This document shows, in pieces, positions 21,251 through 33,974 of a stretch of DNA of 64,000 nt (its first letter is position 1; every line of letters starts with the position of its first letter). The notes below the pieces were generated by a model, which worked only from the letters and a program-made list of their open reading frames with translations, made no database searches and was not told the origin of the DNA. Source of the stretch: Amphiura filiformis (lineage: Eukaryota > Echinodermata > Ophiuroidea > Amphilepidida > Amphiuridae); assembly GCF_039555335.1 (NCBI RefSeq), contig NC_092644.1, positions 47,160,428-47,224,427 on the forward strand. Direction: 5' to 3'. A program made the translations under genes and the position numbers.

Positions 21251-21918
21251 GTATAAATTTTACTATAAAGAAGAACATTTAAAACAACATTTTAACGTTT
21301 TCTTTCCTTTTGGATCCAGTTTTCTTAGAATTGCACAAGAATTTGAGGTACACAGTTATCTCTGAAAAATGTCCAAGATTATAATATTCTCAAAACAAGA
21401 ACATTCATCCCAAAGTGATCAATCCGAAACACAGGTCTAAATGTGTCAGGTGTCAATCTGCACTGAAAATGGGTCATTCGCCAGATTTTGTTGATTACAG
21501 CAAATTTCATCCATGAACAAAAAGCAGATGCAGCACATTTCATATCTGCCTAAATTCTTCTCAGTAGTAGAATAACAACCTCATCTCTTTTTCTGAAAAT
21601 AGACACATGTTGAAGGTCATCAGAAGAAGTAATGAATAGGCAATTTAATGCAAATGACCTTATTGCCGACTTGGTAATATTGTGCACTCGATCGTAGCCC
21701 AATTTAGTCACATCATAACACCCACTTTTGGTTCCTGGTCTTAAAATATTGCAGTTAAAATATTTCTTTTAAGAAAAAACTCAATTCTATTAGAAATAAT
21801 CTTTACATTTTTTAAGCTATACCGATATGGGCGAATTTTCCATGGAAAAGATTAGACCCAAGATACAGTGAACCCAATTTAAGTGCAAATTCCTTATTAT
21901 AACGCTATGGCGGAAAAC

Positions 21919-22302
21919 AGAGGATGATTTAAGCACTTCCCACCACGCCACTGTGTTGACTTGCGGTTAGCACAGCTGTGTGAGTGAACATGACACGACT
22001 GCTCGCACATAGCATTGACGGCCATGGTTAAATTTGAATTTGGACTGATATATTTACAATAAAAACGCATTCACAATGCTGGTCGATTTCACATTTTATG
22101 TTACCTACAGAAGGTGTGAATTATCCTTCATGCATACATCACTTTAGATCTGAAATCGACCAACTAATAATGACACACGCACAATTCTTAAACAACATCT
22201 TTTGCACAGAGTTCAATGGGATTTGAAAAGTAAAGTGGCAGTTGAAACTCTGGTGATAACACGTTTGCAGTGCATGATGGGGCTTCCTTAAATCATCCTC
22301 TG
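21919..22302. mobile_element. Candidate inverted-repeat element (CAGAGGATGATTTAAG ends)
   Basis: CAGAGGATGATTTAAG at the left is mirrored by CTTAAATCATCCTCTG at the right, enclosing about 384 bp without coding potential. Confidence 0.5.
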
Positions 22303-23438
22303 GGCGGAAAAATAGCCAAATACATTTCAAAAGATAGTATATTATGACTGGAAGTTTTGTGATTTCAATATTTTATCCACATATTTACAGCATCGGCATT
22401 TCCCCCATGATAAAGGTAGAGCAGATCTGGTCTGCAATCATAACACTATTGTCCTGGGAGGACAGTATAAGCTAGTATAGGGTATATAACCATTTAGTAT
22501 ATTATAATGGCCTATTGTTCTAACATAATTATTTTCGGATATCACAGTGGGCGGTGCTTGCTTGCTTTCCGTATAGAGCCTCTATAAACACGCTCTTTGA
22601 AATCTGATTTAGTATTACTTCAGATAAGTCTGTCGTAGGTGGCATACTTTTATATCACCGTATTATTACACCCCGAGTTCTAGGTCTAGAAATCATGCGC
22701 GTTATTGCTCAGGTACGACGTGCTTAAATTTATTTACTACATATTCTTGACATTGTTTTTTGCCATAGTATATACGGTTAAGTTTTCGTCAACGACTTCA
22801 AGAAATTTGGTTTTATTGACTTTTGTCAATTATGTAATACTATTTTTCTTTCTTATCGAGAAATATCGGACTTATCTCCTCTTGGATTAGTTCGAATAAT
22901 TATTGTGTTCGCATTATACTTTTACCAATATCTGGATGTACCAATGTCAGTGCCTAATATATCATACAAGTTGTGTTATTTGAATTTACCGATTTGCTTT
23001 GAACCTGTGACACACTTTCAAAAGTTCGTTGTTAATGAACTCGTTTTTTTTCCGTTTACAATTTTCAAACTCACATTTTGTTTGAAATATGAGGGTAAAC
23101 CGGATATTATGTTCTTTCTCTATTAAATCGTCTTTTTCAATTTACATATTAGGTGATAACATGGAACAAAAATAGTTTTATTTGAAATATGCGGGTAAAA
23201 CGGTTATTATTTTCTTTTTGTCTAATAACTTGCCTTTTTAGAATTGAGTGCGCCACCTCCAACCGTTCTGTATAGATCGTATACTAGTTTTAAAGTTGAT
23301 AAAAATTACTTTTAAAGATGCTATTGAAAATTGAGAACAAATCTCAGTAACTCTGATTATTTTAAAGGTTTTATAGACGGACTTTCCGTGGGTTGAAATG
23401 CTATAGGCATAGAATATTAATTCTGTTTAAGGCCTAAT

Positions 23439-23519
23439 AACACCATCGTGAGGGCCCTGATATCGAAATCCCTTTTCTCTTCTGAGATCACGCCCTCAAT
23501 ATCACAATGGCGTGTTAAA
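23439..23519. repeat. Small imperfect hairpin
   Basis: AACACCATCGTGAGGG is mirrored by CCCTCAATATCACAATGG, making a weak 80-bp foldback. Confidence 0.4.
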
Positions 23520-24332
23520 GCGGCAAATATCGTAAGAAAGTCATCCTGACATCGAGGGTTGGCCAGAAATCCTTAACTCAAGAAATGTCATTTAGAGAAA
23601 ACACCTTGGTCTGGGGCGGACATCTTAAAAATGACTTTAGAAGAGCAGCAACGACATCACTTGCATTACATTTACATTCCAGATGTTAAATCTACATCAT
23701 ATGCACAATTTGAGGAAATTTGCACGAGTTCGTTTTATTTTAGGGCCATTTGTCTATAACTGGTCTTTACATGTAGCCCTATGGAGAGAGTGCCCGCTGA
23801 GGGGGCTATAACCCCCATTTTAGGAACAAAAATGTGATTTAAAAAAACCGACTCGTGCGAATTTTCTAAAATTTTCAGAGTGTGTAGTATGAACATGTAG
23901 AAATATAGGGCCTAATCAAGTAGTTGCCCTACCTGCTCTTCTCCGAAAAAATAAAAAGTCCTATACCTCAATGATAATGAAACCTAGGTGAAAAACAAGT
24001 TTTAACATTTTTTGCGCACCATTAAAGCCAATTAACAACTCACAATGTAAATGTCTTATTTAACTCAAATTTGGTCCTATAACCGGAAGTTGTATGCTAT
24101 TCATTACAACAGATGCCAATAATTTAAGATGATTCTTTTAAGGATACGAAATAATATGATTTTCATCAACACTTATCTAGCTCTTCTTCTTTTTCTTGTA
24201 AGAATTACAGAAATATGTTCATCACCTCATGGACTCAAATTCTAAAATATTTCTACATACAAAGTACTTTAAAGCCATCTAAGTATATAAATTTTGCCCT
24301 ATAATTTGTTTTGTTTATGGTAACTAAACACC

Positions 24333-24812
24333 TCAAAAAAAGTAACTAACCCCCCTTAAATAATTATGACCATTATTCAAAAACGGGCGATTGTATTACA
24401 AATCTGTAAAATGGGTTGGAAGCAGAATTTATTTTTACACATTTTGAAACCTCATTTGTAGCAATTGACTAAATATTGACGCCACAGCGTACATTTAAAT
24501 CAATGTAACCCAAGATTTGAAAGTTGCAGTAAATTGTATTGATTTTGTATTCAGTATAATGGAAGGAATCTGTGCAATGATATCTGAGTGTTTTTGTAAT
24601 GTATGTAAGTGCAACTTTCAAATCTGAACCTCACTACATTAAATTGACCGGTGTTTTATTGTTTTCTGGACTATCGTATCAAATGAGGCGTCAAAATGCG
24701 CAGAAATAAATTCTGCTTCCAACGCATTTTACAGATTTGTAATACAATAGCCCTTTTTTGAATAATGGCCATTATTTAAGGGGGGTTAGATACTTTTTTA
24801 AGATGTTTATAT
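24333..24812. mobile_element. Inverted-repeat element with ~125-bp arms
   Basis: Left-arm blocks CTAACCCCCCTTAAATAAT and ACAAATCTGTAAAATG are mirrored at the right as CATTTTACAGATTTGTAATA and TTATTTAAGGGGGGTTAG. The arms flank about 220 bp of AT-rich interior. No protein is encoded. Confidence 0.8.
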
Positions 24813-25674
24813 GGCATGCATAGTAACTTAGATGTGCATCTCACAACAATCTCTCATCTCAGCTAGAGAAACTGTGCTTAATCATGCACAGGTGGTGATG
24901 GAAGCGATATCGCCAATTTTGAGGTCGCCATTGGATAAACACATAATCATGAAATCTTCACAAAGAATTCTAAATTTGTTATGTGGTGTAAAAGCAAAAT
25001 TTTCTTACTCTAAAACCGTCGGGGTACGACAATGTACCACACTGCAAGTATGTTAATTTTCCATTTGTAATTGCTAACCGTGTATTTTGTATCTTCGCCA
25101 GCCTCGTAGGTCACGTGTTGCGCTTCCTACACGGCCTGATCATGCACGCAATTAATCTCATCAACAATCCCTCATGCATTTCAAATATTGTGTTTTAGTT
25201 TTGGTTTTGGTCACGTGGTTTCCTATTATCCTGCCTAAGCTCTTGACTCACATGATTATTGATATCTTCATTTGTACCCTTTGTTAGAAACTTCAACTTT
25301 GTAGAAGGAGATTCGGTTTTCATTTCAGTTTCTTATAATGGTGTGAAGAAGATTATCACTTGGTTTGAAGTTACCTGATCTAAGTATACAAAAGAAATGT
25401 TTAAATTTCGCAGTGCAATATTCACGAGCAGAGAAATCGAGCATGTCAATCTACATTGAAAAACTTGGTTTAGAAAATCCAATAAGCCATAGCTATTTTA
25501 GCTGTAAAAAATATAGACCATCGAAATATTTGCATTCGATATTACAAAAGGGGCGACTCAAGTGATATAAACAAAATCGATTTATGTCCTTATCCATGTA
25601 GGGGAATCGATGGAAGGCCATTATATGACTTCCAATATAAGCTAGTGACTTTTATTGAAATAATTGACTTATAT

Positions 25675-25885
25675 TGAAGTAATATTGAAGTAATGAAAAG
25701 AGAGAGGGGAAGAGTGTGTGTGTGTGGGGGGGGAGAAAGAGGAGAGCATTGGAAGTGGAAAGGGAAGGGAGGAGAGCTCGAGATAGAGGAGATATCGAAT
25801 ATAGGGGGAGGTGAGGAGGGGGGAGAAGGAGATACTTATAGGGAAGAGGAGGTTATATAGGCGGGGAGAGGTATGGGTTGTGCTT
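25675..25885 (+). repeat. Purine-rich GA/GGA low-complexity tract
   Basis: About 200 bp of almost pure A/G on the plus strand, with a (TG)n patch near 25716. The overlapping minus-strand frame (Ser/Pro/Leu-rich) is an artefact. Confidence 0.85.
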
Positions 25886-26276
25886 ACCGGGGACAATAAA
25901 CTAATTCATAATCAAATCATCTCCATCATCATGCATCGCTTATGTTTCATACAAACAAGCCTCCCCTCAATATACCCGCATGATTTCTAGAACTCGGGGT
26001 GTAAATATACGGTGACATGAAAATATGCCACCTACGACAGACTTATCTGAAGTAATACTAAATCAGATTTCAAAGAGGGTGTTTATAGTGGCTATATACG
26101 GAAAGCAAGCAAGCACCGCCCGCTCACGGTGATATCCGAATAAAATTATGTAAGCGCAATAGGCCATTATATACTTATGGTTGTCAGATCTGCTCTTTTT
26201 AATCCCTTGATTGTTGGTTTCTGAACAAAAGAGAAACCAAAACTTATAATTTGAAATGAGGGAATGTATGCATGTC

Positions 26277-26427
26277 AAGTTGATTTAAATTTAAATCTAG
26301 TCAACTGGACTTACTATTCATTGACTGGCGACGTTTCACATCCTATCCTGGATGCTTCCTCAAGCCGTCTGATTTTTCAATAAATAGTAAGTCCAGTTGA
26401 CTAGATTTTAATTTGAAATCAACTTGA
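26277..26427. mobile_element. 150-bp hairpin element with ~48-bp inverted arms
   Basis: The left arm (CTAGTCAACTGGACTTACTA inside) is mirrored by the right arm (TAGTAAGTCCAGTTGACTAG). The loop carries GACGTTTCACATCC...GATGCTTCCTCAAG. Loops of similar wording are known from Penelope-type terminal repeats, so it may be a solo remnant of one. That origin is a guess. Confidence 0.75.
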
Positions 26428-26429
26428 TA

Positions 26430-27080
26430 TTTTATATACCTGGATGACTGAGAATATACACAAATATGAATGCATGCATGCAAATTTAATACTAGTAGTT
26501 AAGTGTCATGTGTTGTTTTGTAAAGAGACTTCTATTCTAAGGCTATTATAGGTCATCATAGGTCAGATTATAGGTCACTTGGTTGCGATCAAATTTAGGC
26601 AGCCATTTTGAATAACATGGGATATCATAATCAGACATCAATTTTGATAGTTTGTCTTTTCTTATTGAAATGGCATATGATGGAAAAATATCATACCTTG
26701 GAATGTAAATGGTGAGTACAATTTAGTTTGCATAGTTGAAATGGATTTGGCAAGCAAAGGTAAGCCTAATAGTTACCAAAACCAGATAAGTGAAGCTTAC
26801 AAAAACTACCTAATCTGGTGGTGTCCCGGGGTGGTGTAGGTGACGAGAAATGCCTTTAAAAAAAATATTGCTGTAGTCTGGTCATAGAAACTTTTTACCT
26901 GTCTTAAAGCCATATTATAACATTTTCAAACAAAATATATTAGTATTTCTTTGCCACGAAATGTTAGCTTTTACTGTCAGATATATCCCCTTTTAATTTT
27001 GAGCCGAACAAGTAAGGCAATCAAAGAAATTTGGAATTTATTACCAGCGCCGATGTCACCAATACGTACCACTCCTCACT
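26430..27080. other. Intergenic, nothing recognised
   Basis: No repeats shared with other parts of the window and no coding signal. Confidence 0.45.
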
Positions 27081-27083
27081 ATG

Positions 27084-27277
27084 GACCACAATGGCCTCAT
27101 CCCAATGGCATAATTCAATAACCCCAATTAAACAATCAAGAGTACTAAATTTGACTTCAAGTTGCAGAGTATGAGTTTCTGTACTCAAATTTTCAGAGGT
27201 CGATCATTCAATGAATGTACAAATGTATTGGGGTTAAAGAACTGTACCCTGATAGATGAGCATGTTGTGGATCCTAG
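27084..27277 (+). repeat. Interspersed repeat R1, copy 3
   Basis: Same orientation and block order as 6731-6925: GGCCTCATCCCAATGGCATA at the left and GATGAGCATGTTGTGGATCC at the right. Confidence 0.75.
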
Positions 27278-27279
27278 TG

Positions 27280-28985
27280 CCTTCGGTCGTGTCATGGTAC
27301 GATCCTTTGTTGTGTAAATCATCGTCCCGCACGTAGGCCTACTGTGTTATGAACATCGCGTATGCGTTCGACTATGTTTTCATCGTATAATAAGACGACG
27401 GTTCCTGCCTTTTATTCAAAATCTCGGATTTGACAAAACTACAGCACCTAGGTCTTGATTTTTGCAGGGTATGTTGGTTTAATAAAGTACAATATAATGG
27501 TGTAAAAAACAGAATTTTGACAAATATTGAGGGCGTCCTCCTCAGCAAATGTTATAATATGGCTTTAATTAGGTCTCAGTCAAATAATGTCGGTCATGAG
27601 TTAAAAATGCAAAATATAGCTCAATATTGAAAATAGAAGCATTTAAACAATTCGTGGTGTGAAGCACTGAAAACACTAAGTTCATCAAGTCCTAAAAGAA
27701 ATTGGGAATCACTTGTTCCCATTTTACATATCAACATTACATGTATTTCTCTAAAGTGTTAGAAACGTGTTTCCAAAATTTTAATGAATTCCTTTGATAG
27801 TATATGCTTTCCAAAATAAAGTGTATTTCAAAACAGGCAAGGTGCTTGAATGGAGTAAAAATTTCAAACACTAGCAACAAAGGTTTCCCTTTCAGTGATA
27901 TCAGCATAAATGATTATTAAAGTAAGAATCTTTAGACTATTGCACTGTGAATTTTCTTCCTAAGACATTTATTTTCAGAATAAATAATTTTGTATGAGGC
28001 TATGTGCATCAAAAGGACAGATTTTGTAAAAACTTTTGCCGACTTTTGAATGTAAAGGCTGAACTATTTGCACATTTTAGCATCTATTGTAGCTTATTGT
28101 GACTCCAAGGTCAAAATTCTACTCATAGTAAGGGTGGTCTTAACCCTGGAATTATGGAAACTTTCGGGCCTCATAACTGCTAAATTGTTGGTCTAAACCA
28201 GGAAAGTTGAAAAAGAAGGAGGAAGAACGGAATTTTATCCTTGAGATAATCCCGTAGGTTATCCTGTCGCACCTATTCATAGTCCTTTATTCTCAAGTAG
28301 TTACACATCTACTTGAAAGTAGCCTTTGATGTGATATGTGTTGCCGACTACGGTTGATTAATTTTCACTCCAGAATTGAAACCATATGCAATGTTTCTAT
28401 AGATAATTCATTGAAAGTATGACACGTGTGTATTATGTACCTGATGTTGCTCTGCAGGGATACCACACGTGGATACTATAAGAAAGAAATGTAGTTTTGT
28501 AAAGATTCCAAAAAAATCCGCCCATTTTGGAACATATATTAATTATTAGGAGAGTGTTTTAGGATTTGTTAGAAACGGGATGATTTTTGATCATCTATAT
28601 TTTATTGTTTTAATGTATTTTCCTGTCATTTCCTGCAAGCCTAATAAAGATATTTTGATAATTGAAAATAGTCTGTATCATAAATCGTAGAGGTTGAAAG
28701 CGTAACCAAGCGTGCAAAATTATTATTTGCCATGGAACTTCGGTCATATTTTATTTGAAATAAACTGGATGTTAGGATCTGCATGCATGGTGTGCATAGT
28801 ATTGATGGTATACAGACACTGACCTTTCCCTAAAACTAGTAAGCAGCAACTTGTGTATCACACCCGTCATGGGTTCGAACCCCTTTGTTGTATTTTATTG
28901 TTAAACCTAAATAGCGTGATTGCTTTTGAATGAGCGGCAACACACATATTTTGTTTGAGGATAGCTGGATCTATCTCCTTTCTTT
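27280..28985. other. Intergenic, nothing recognised
   Basis: AT-rich DNA. A lone B-box-like GGGTTCGAACCCC at about 28871-28883 has no matching A box or stem. Confidence 0.45.
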
Positions 28986-28994
28986 ACATCTTCT

Positions 28995-29392
28995 CTGGTC
29001 TAAACTAAAGTATAAAATGTATACATGTTTAGAATGGTTTTTAAAAGTTTTAAAAGTTGCACCTGAGTCCATAGCAGTCAGGTTTTCTTTAACAAACACA
29101 TGAATAGACCTGGCCTACTGTATTGTTTGAGAGCTGACTCCTATGGACTCAGATGCAACTTTTAACACTGTTTAAAACGGTCTCTTTTTTACATAATGAA
29201 CCATTGTGACTGAACGCAATGACGCGTGACGCTATAATTTGGTCCATTTGCTATAATTTGGTCCATTTGTGTAAAACAATTACGGCTACCCGTACCTTTT
29301 TACTCCTTCGCATTTTGTCACATATTTTCGATTTATTCTAAAAAGTATTTAGGGGGAACTTATAAATTGTGGACCCTATAGGCCTATTACAA
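28995..29392 (+). repeat. Diverged copy of the 40437-40887 inverted-repeat family
   Basis: Blocks such as AATAGACCTGGCCTAC, TATTGTTTGAGAGCTGACTC and CATAATGAACCATTGTGACT occur in the same order as in 40575-40885. The right end reads GTATTTAG...TTGTGGACCCTATA. The left terminal arm is missing. Confidence 0.75.
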
Positions 29393-29888
29393 ACCACACT
29401 AGTACTGCAGTTTTTAAGATAAATGACTAAAACTGAAATATGTGGCCCCTGTATAGATGCCACCAAGTACCACTCAGAAAGTCTGAACCCTTGTGAAAAA
29501 ACCTGAAAAGCATGCAAATTATTAAAAATCAGGAAATTATATTTGTAACTTAATCATTTGTTTTGAGATGAAAAAACTGAACTACAAATCATTTTTTTAG
29601 TTTTTGCCATTTTTGCCGGCCAAAACTGGCAAAAATTGTTTTTGACAAGCGGTTAAAACCGCAGTTTTTTCCACCTGTGGCAAAAACCTGCCATTATGTG
29701 GACGACCAAATCAACGGCTTCATCCCCACACTTTACCTCATCAAATTAGACATTTTGATAAGAAGCCACATTTCTCATTACCAATTAAAATGTTTTGTTT
29801 AAAAATGTGTGTACAAACAAGCGGTAAAACTAAAAAGTAGTGTACCTCCACCACTAGAAGTAGGCTACTAGAATTTAATGGGGTATAG

Positions 29889-30140
29889 GGGACCGTTCAC
29901 AAACACTTGTAAGGGGGGCCTGATGCAAAAAAACTTCCATCGCGAAAATTTTTTGGGCCCCCCTTTACAGACCTCAAAAATTTCAGGGCCCCTTATGGGT
30001 CAACATGAAAAAGCATATAAACTCAATTTTCCAAGAAAAATTTGTGGGTTTTTTTTTTTCAGCCCCCCTTTGGAGGGTCAAAAATTTCAGGGCCCCCTTT
30101 TGCATCAGCCCCCCCCAAACAAGTGTTTGTGAACGGTCCC
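29889..30140. mobile_element. 252-bp element with perfect GGGACCGTTCACAAACACTTG termini
   Basis: A 21-bp sequence at 29889-29909 is repeated perfectly in inverted form at 30120-30140. The interior contains two GGGCCCC / AAATTTCAGGGCC blocks. The 84-codon frame inside is low-complexity. Confidence 0.85.
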
Positions 30141-30647
30141 TAGAGTCATTTTGCCAGCAAAATAGATTTCAATTCTGATATCCTAAAATGCAAACCAAAC
30201 CTTGGAGTAAGAGCTTATCAATATCATGCTAAAAGGATTTACCGGTTCAATTTTAGAAGAAATGGGAACAAAATAAAAGAAAAAGATGCAGCACTATAAT
30301 GCATGCACAATGGAATAAACAGTGTTCAAATTCAGTACCAGGTCAGGTTTTTATAATGACAACTTAAATAATCAGTGCCCCCCCCAACGTGAGAAATCTT
30401 GCCTCCCCCATAGGATGCTGGCCACCATGACCTTTTATATTTTTAGGCCTTTTTGTACCATTTTCATCAAATGCCCTCTTAAAAAAAGTTGTCTTGCACC
30501 CCCACCCCCTTCCTGAAAAAGTCATGGCTATGCCACTGTACATAGCACAAATATAATAACATTTAGTCGTGCATTTCGGGTATTAACATTCAATGACTAG
30601 ATACCATCCCTGGCCCTTTGGGGTCCTTTTATTGTGAATTTTCTTTC

Positions 30648-30837
30648 AAAAAACATACCGTAAATGTTCGCCTTATGGCGCTATGGGCTCCCTTGACATA
30701 ACTGGAATTTTAGACACAAACATCTGCCCTCCCATAAAAAATCCCACCAGCAAATAAGGGTACATACCCTTAATTCGTGTTCGGATTTTTAGAGGAGGGA
30801 GCTCTCTATTTGTACATGCGAACATTTACGGTATGTT
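30648..30837. mobile_element. 190-bp element with ACATACCGTAAATGTTCGC termini
   Basis: The left end ACATACCGTAAATGTTCGC is mirrored perfectly by GCGAACATTTACGGTATGT at the right. It is a small MITE-like unit. Confidence 0.85.
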
Positions 30838-30839
30838 CA

Positions 30840-32575
30840 CAAAGTAAATGGACCTTTGGGTGATTTTTCCTCTTTTTTGGGGGGGGGGGTATTGCACACC
30901 TGGCTTCTGTGTTTAACTAGACACAATATCAATCACCAAAGACACAAACTAGGTTACTTTCAGTGCTTTGCAAAAATGCAATTGATCTCTATTTTAATTC
31001 TTTTAAAAATACTTCTGTATTTATAATTTCATGCTAACTTATGTATTTACTTTGGACAAGAAATTTGTATGTGGCACATGTATCAAGTCATCAGATACAA
31101 CAAGTGAAAAATGTACAATATTACAGAACTAATATTGTTTAAAAGTTAAAAAATAAATAAAGGTCTGTCTCTCAAACATTTTGCCAAAAAACTGCACTAT
31201 GGTATTTTATATATACATAGTAAAACAAGCTATGAGCACACCAGGGTTTCTTTAATCGGTATTTGCTCGCTTTTTAAAAATATTTTTTCAAACTAAAATA
31301 AAACAACGCCTGTAAAAAATGCCTAGCGCTACATGTTAGCATGGCTTTCACATGACTTACGCATGTGGGTTTGTGAGACTACCCTTATTTAGTTGATATA
31401 GTACTATTGTCTACCACTTACAAAGCAAAAGCTCTACCATATTAAAAGCATTAATATGATTATTATTACTATTATAGTGAATATTTTTATCATGTCAAGA
31501 ACAAATGTTTGCCTTCCTCTACCTTTTCTTCTGCAGTAGGGTCAATCATCAGTAGGTTGGAAAACATTTCATTCCCATTATTATTAGTGTGTAGATTTTC
31601 AGACTGAATTCCAGGCAAAAGGCTGCCTAATTCACAACTACCATGCTATATGAAAGTGTGAATTTTTCTTTCAGGAATGAAGAGATTTACATGTGTTGTG
31701 AATAGACATCAAAGGGTACATTTTAATTCTTTTTAAACCGAATATTTCAAAGAAACCAGTCTCTGTCATCAGCAGTGAAATGCTGTTTGTAGACTGACTG
31801 ATGTGTTTCTAGATGTTGACAATGTCCTTTTGTCCTTTGTGATGGTATTTCTAGAAGAGAATCATATATTCTAGACAGTTCTTGGTCCCATTCCTATTCA
31901 GGGCAGGGCTGGTCTCTTGGTTGATTTTAATAATGGCTTCCCTCAATTTTCTTGGCAATAAGCTTGCCTTCTCTGTGAGTGTTGTTGACCAGTTTTAAAA
32001 CATATGTTTGATCCTTTTTGTTTGTTCCTAAAAAACAAAATATTTTCTCAGAAGAAAATGGAAAACCCTATTTCAGTTGCAAAAACAAAGCCTATGTGCT
32101 ACATGGAATTTCTGTTTTATTGAATTTTTACCCTTTTACAGCCAATTGTTTTTCATGGCATTTACAATTAATGTTTATGCTGCTTTATCGTTATGATTTT
32201 TACAGAATGCAAAATAACAAGTAATTATAAACCATCCCTGTCTAATAATGTGAAATGCTTTAGGCAAATTCGCTGAGTGTAAGAAGCGATCAAGGTTAAG
32301 GGTTGTGTTTAGCTATTTCAGGTGGGTAGGGGTAGAAAAAAGATTATTGCCATTTTGACCAAAACACGTGAGTATTTATGATTTGCCAAACAGAAACTAA
32401 CAGAATAATACCTAAAAGTATCACTTTTTAATCATTTTGTCATAAATCGACTTTCCACCATTTACAATTATTTGTACCGGGTGTGCCTGTTGTCAAGTCG
32501 ATCAAGATTGTGATGTAACATTCCGTACAGAGGGTAATCAGTGCAGGCGTGAAAAGTATGGCTTCTATAAGGTTA
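30840..32575. other. Intergenic, nothing recognised
   Basis: AT-rich DNA with a G run near 30877. No gene-like frame or shared repeat. Confidence 0.45.
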
Positions 32576-32578
32576 CAA

Positions 32579-32809
32579 TAAGGGAACAAACCAAAAGATC
32601 GATGGCGTCCAATAAGCGTAACTAGTTTCGTTTCTCAGCCGACCACCTCCCTCCATGCCAGAAACGTAATAATGAAATGTTGGAAATTTTGACATAATAA
32701 TAATAATGACACATTCTTCAGACCGATGTTTTTGTACAAACGTAATCGAGTATTTTTACCCCTGGTTTCGTTTATAAGACGTTATCGATTTTTTGGTTTG
32801 TTCCCTAAA
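32579..32809. mobile_element. 230-bp element with AGGGAACAAACCAAAA termini
   Basis: The left end AGGGAACAAACCAAAAGATCG and the right end CGATTTTTTGGTTTGTTCCCT are inverted. GATGGCGTCC/GACGTTATC continue the imperfect arms. Confidence 0.8.
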
Positions 32810-33820
32810 ACAGGTAATAGGTATGAATGGCCGTGTAATCGATCTAGAGAAACCTGTCTCGCTGTCATCTTAAGCTGCATGGGTGTCCCAGAAAGATCCA
32901 TACCGGGAAAGTTGAATTTTGTAGGTAGCATTGTTATCAGTCGTATTGTTTTGAGTTCTAAATATTACATATATTTAGCTTTCTTGGTAATTTAAGATTT
33001 TAAAGATCGAATGTTTCTAAAATAAATTACAGAATATTGCGTACAATGGTGAAGTTTAAGTTTTGACAATAGGCCTACAATCTATTATGAAAATAATGAA
33101 CTAACCGTTCAGCACAAAGTTATTTGGAAAAAGTTTTGCAGCTAATTTTGTTATGATCTATCGATTACTATAGCATGCATGGTATAAAGGATTTGTTAAG
33201 CTTGATTGACCTAATACTGCATGTGTCGTCTTTGGCGGCAGTTTCGAAAATAATGATTGCGGTGTATGAGTTTCATCATTTGAAATGCCGGCAGAGATTG
33301 ATTTAGGGGCCTATTATAAAATATTATAGAGAAGATTAGTCCTTGTGCCACAGCATGTATTTATGTCCCTATTGGCAAACACACAACTAGGAAAAGGTGA
33401 AGATTACGTTTGCAGCAAGTTTTTCTTAAACAAGTTATACCCTCTATAAGAATTACATTTTTGGCGTAAAATTGTTTTTTTTAATTCAGCACAAATATCG
33501 GGACTAATATTGAAAACACATGAAAAAGGTCACTTAAATCAATATTAAGAATTATTCAGTGTTTCAAGCTCTACATTTGTGCCAAATTTGGTGTATCTCC
33601 TTTGACAACTGAATGATTTCTACACTATATTGCAACGTACGTCTACGTCTGGTCGATAGTGATAATGCAGGTCAATGTCTGGTGCTTATGAAGCCTGTGC
33701 AGTAAGTTACACACGTGCAATTTTGTCCAGTTTTAAGAATATCAATATCACGCCAAAACGAATCAAGTTTTGAAATGAAAGTAACACAATAAGTAGGTGA
33801 CATTTATGTCATTAGAGACT
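32810..33820. other. Intergenic, nothing recognised
   Basis: No supported gene or repeat. Confidence 0.45.
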
Positions 33821-33823
33821 TAT

Positions 33824-33973
33824 GAAATGACGTTACTTTAACTTTAACTTTAACGTCTAGAGATTATAGAGGATTATGTATTCAAAACCAAGGTGGTTTT
33901 GAATACATAATCCTCTGTAATCCTCTAGACGCGATAAAGTTAAAGTTAAAATAACGTCATTCATAAGCTCTCT
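33824..33973. repeat. Near-perfect 150-bp hairpin
   Basis: The left arm 33824-33889 and right arm 33894-33973 are reverse complements over about 65-70 bp, with a loop of only about 4-5 bases (near AAGGT). Shared blocks include GAGGATTATGTATTCAAAAC and TAACTTTAACTTTA. Left and right differ by a few substitutions and one small length change. Confidence 0.9.
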
Positions 33974-33974
33974 A

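Larger units (their letters stand above)
22490..26183. mobile_element. Pair of ~205-bp inverted segments 3.3 kb apart
   Basis: 22490-22697 and 25976-26183 are reverse complements. Shared blocks include GGCGGTGCTTGCTTGCTTTC, TCTTTGAAATCTGATTTAGT and GTCGTAGGTGGCATA. The enclosed DNA includes sequence related to the element at 10275-10948 (25195-25900) and a separate inverted-repeat element at 24333-24812. These may be the ends of one large element or two independently inserted copies. No transposase-like frame is visible between them. Confidence 0.6.

Noticed and set aside
28855..28900. B-box-like GGGTTCGAACCCC
   Set aside because: It has no A box or acceptor stem, and a single 11-mer is not enough.
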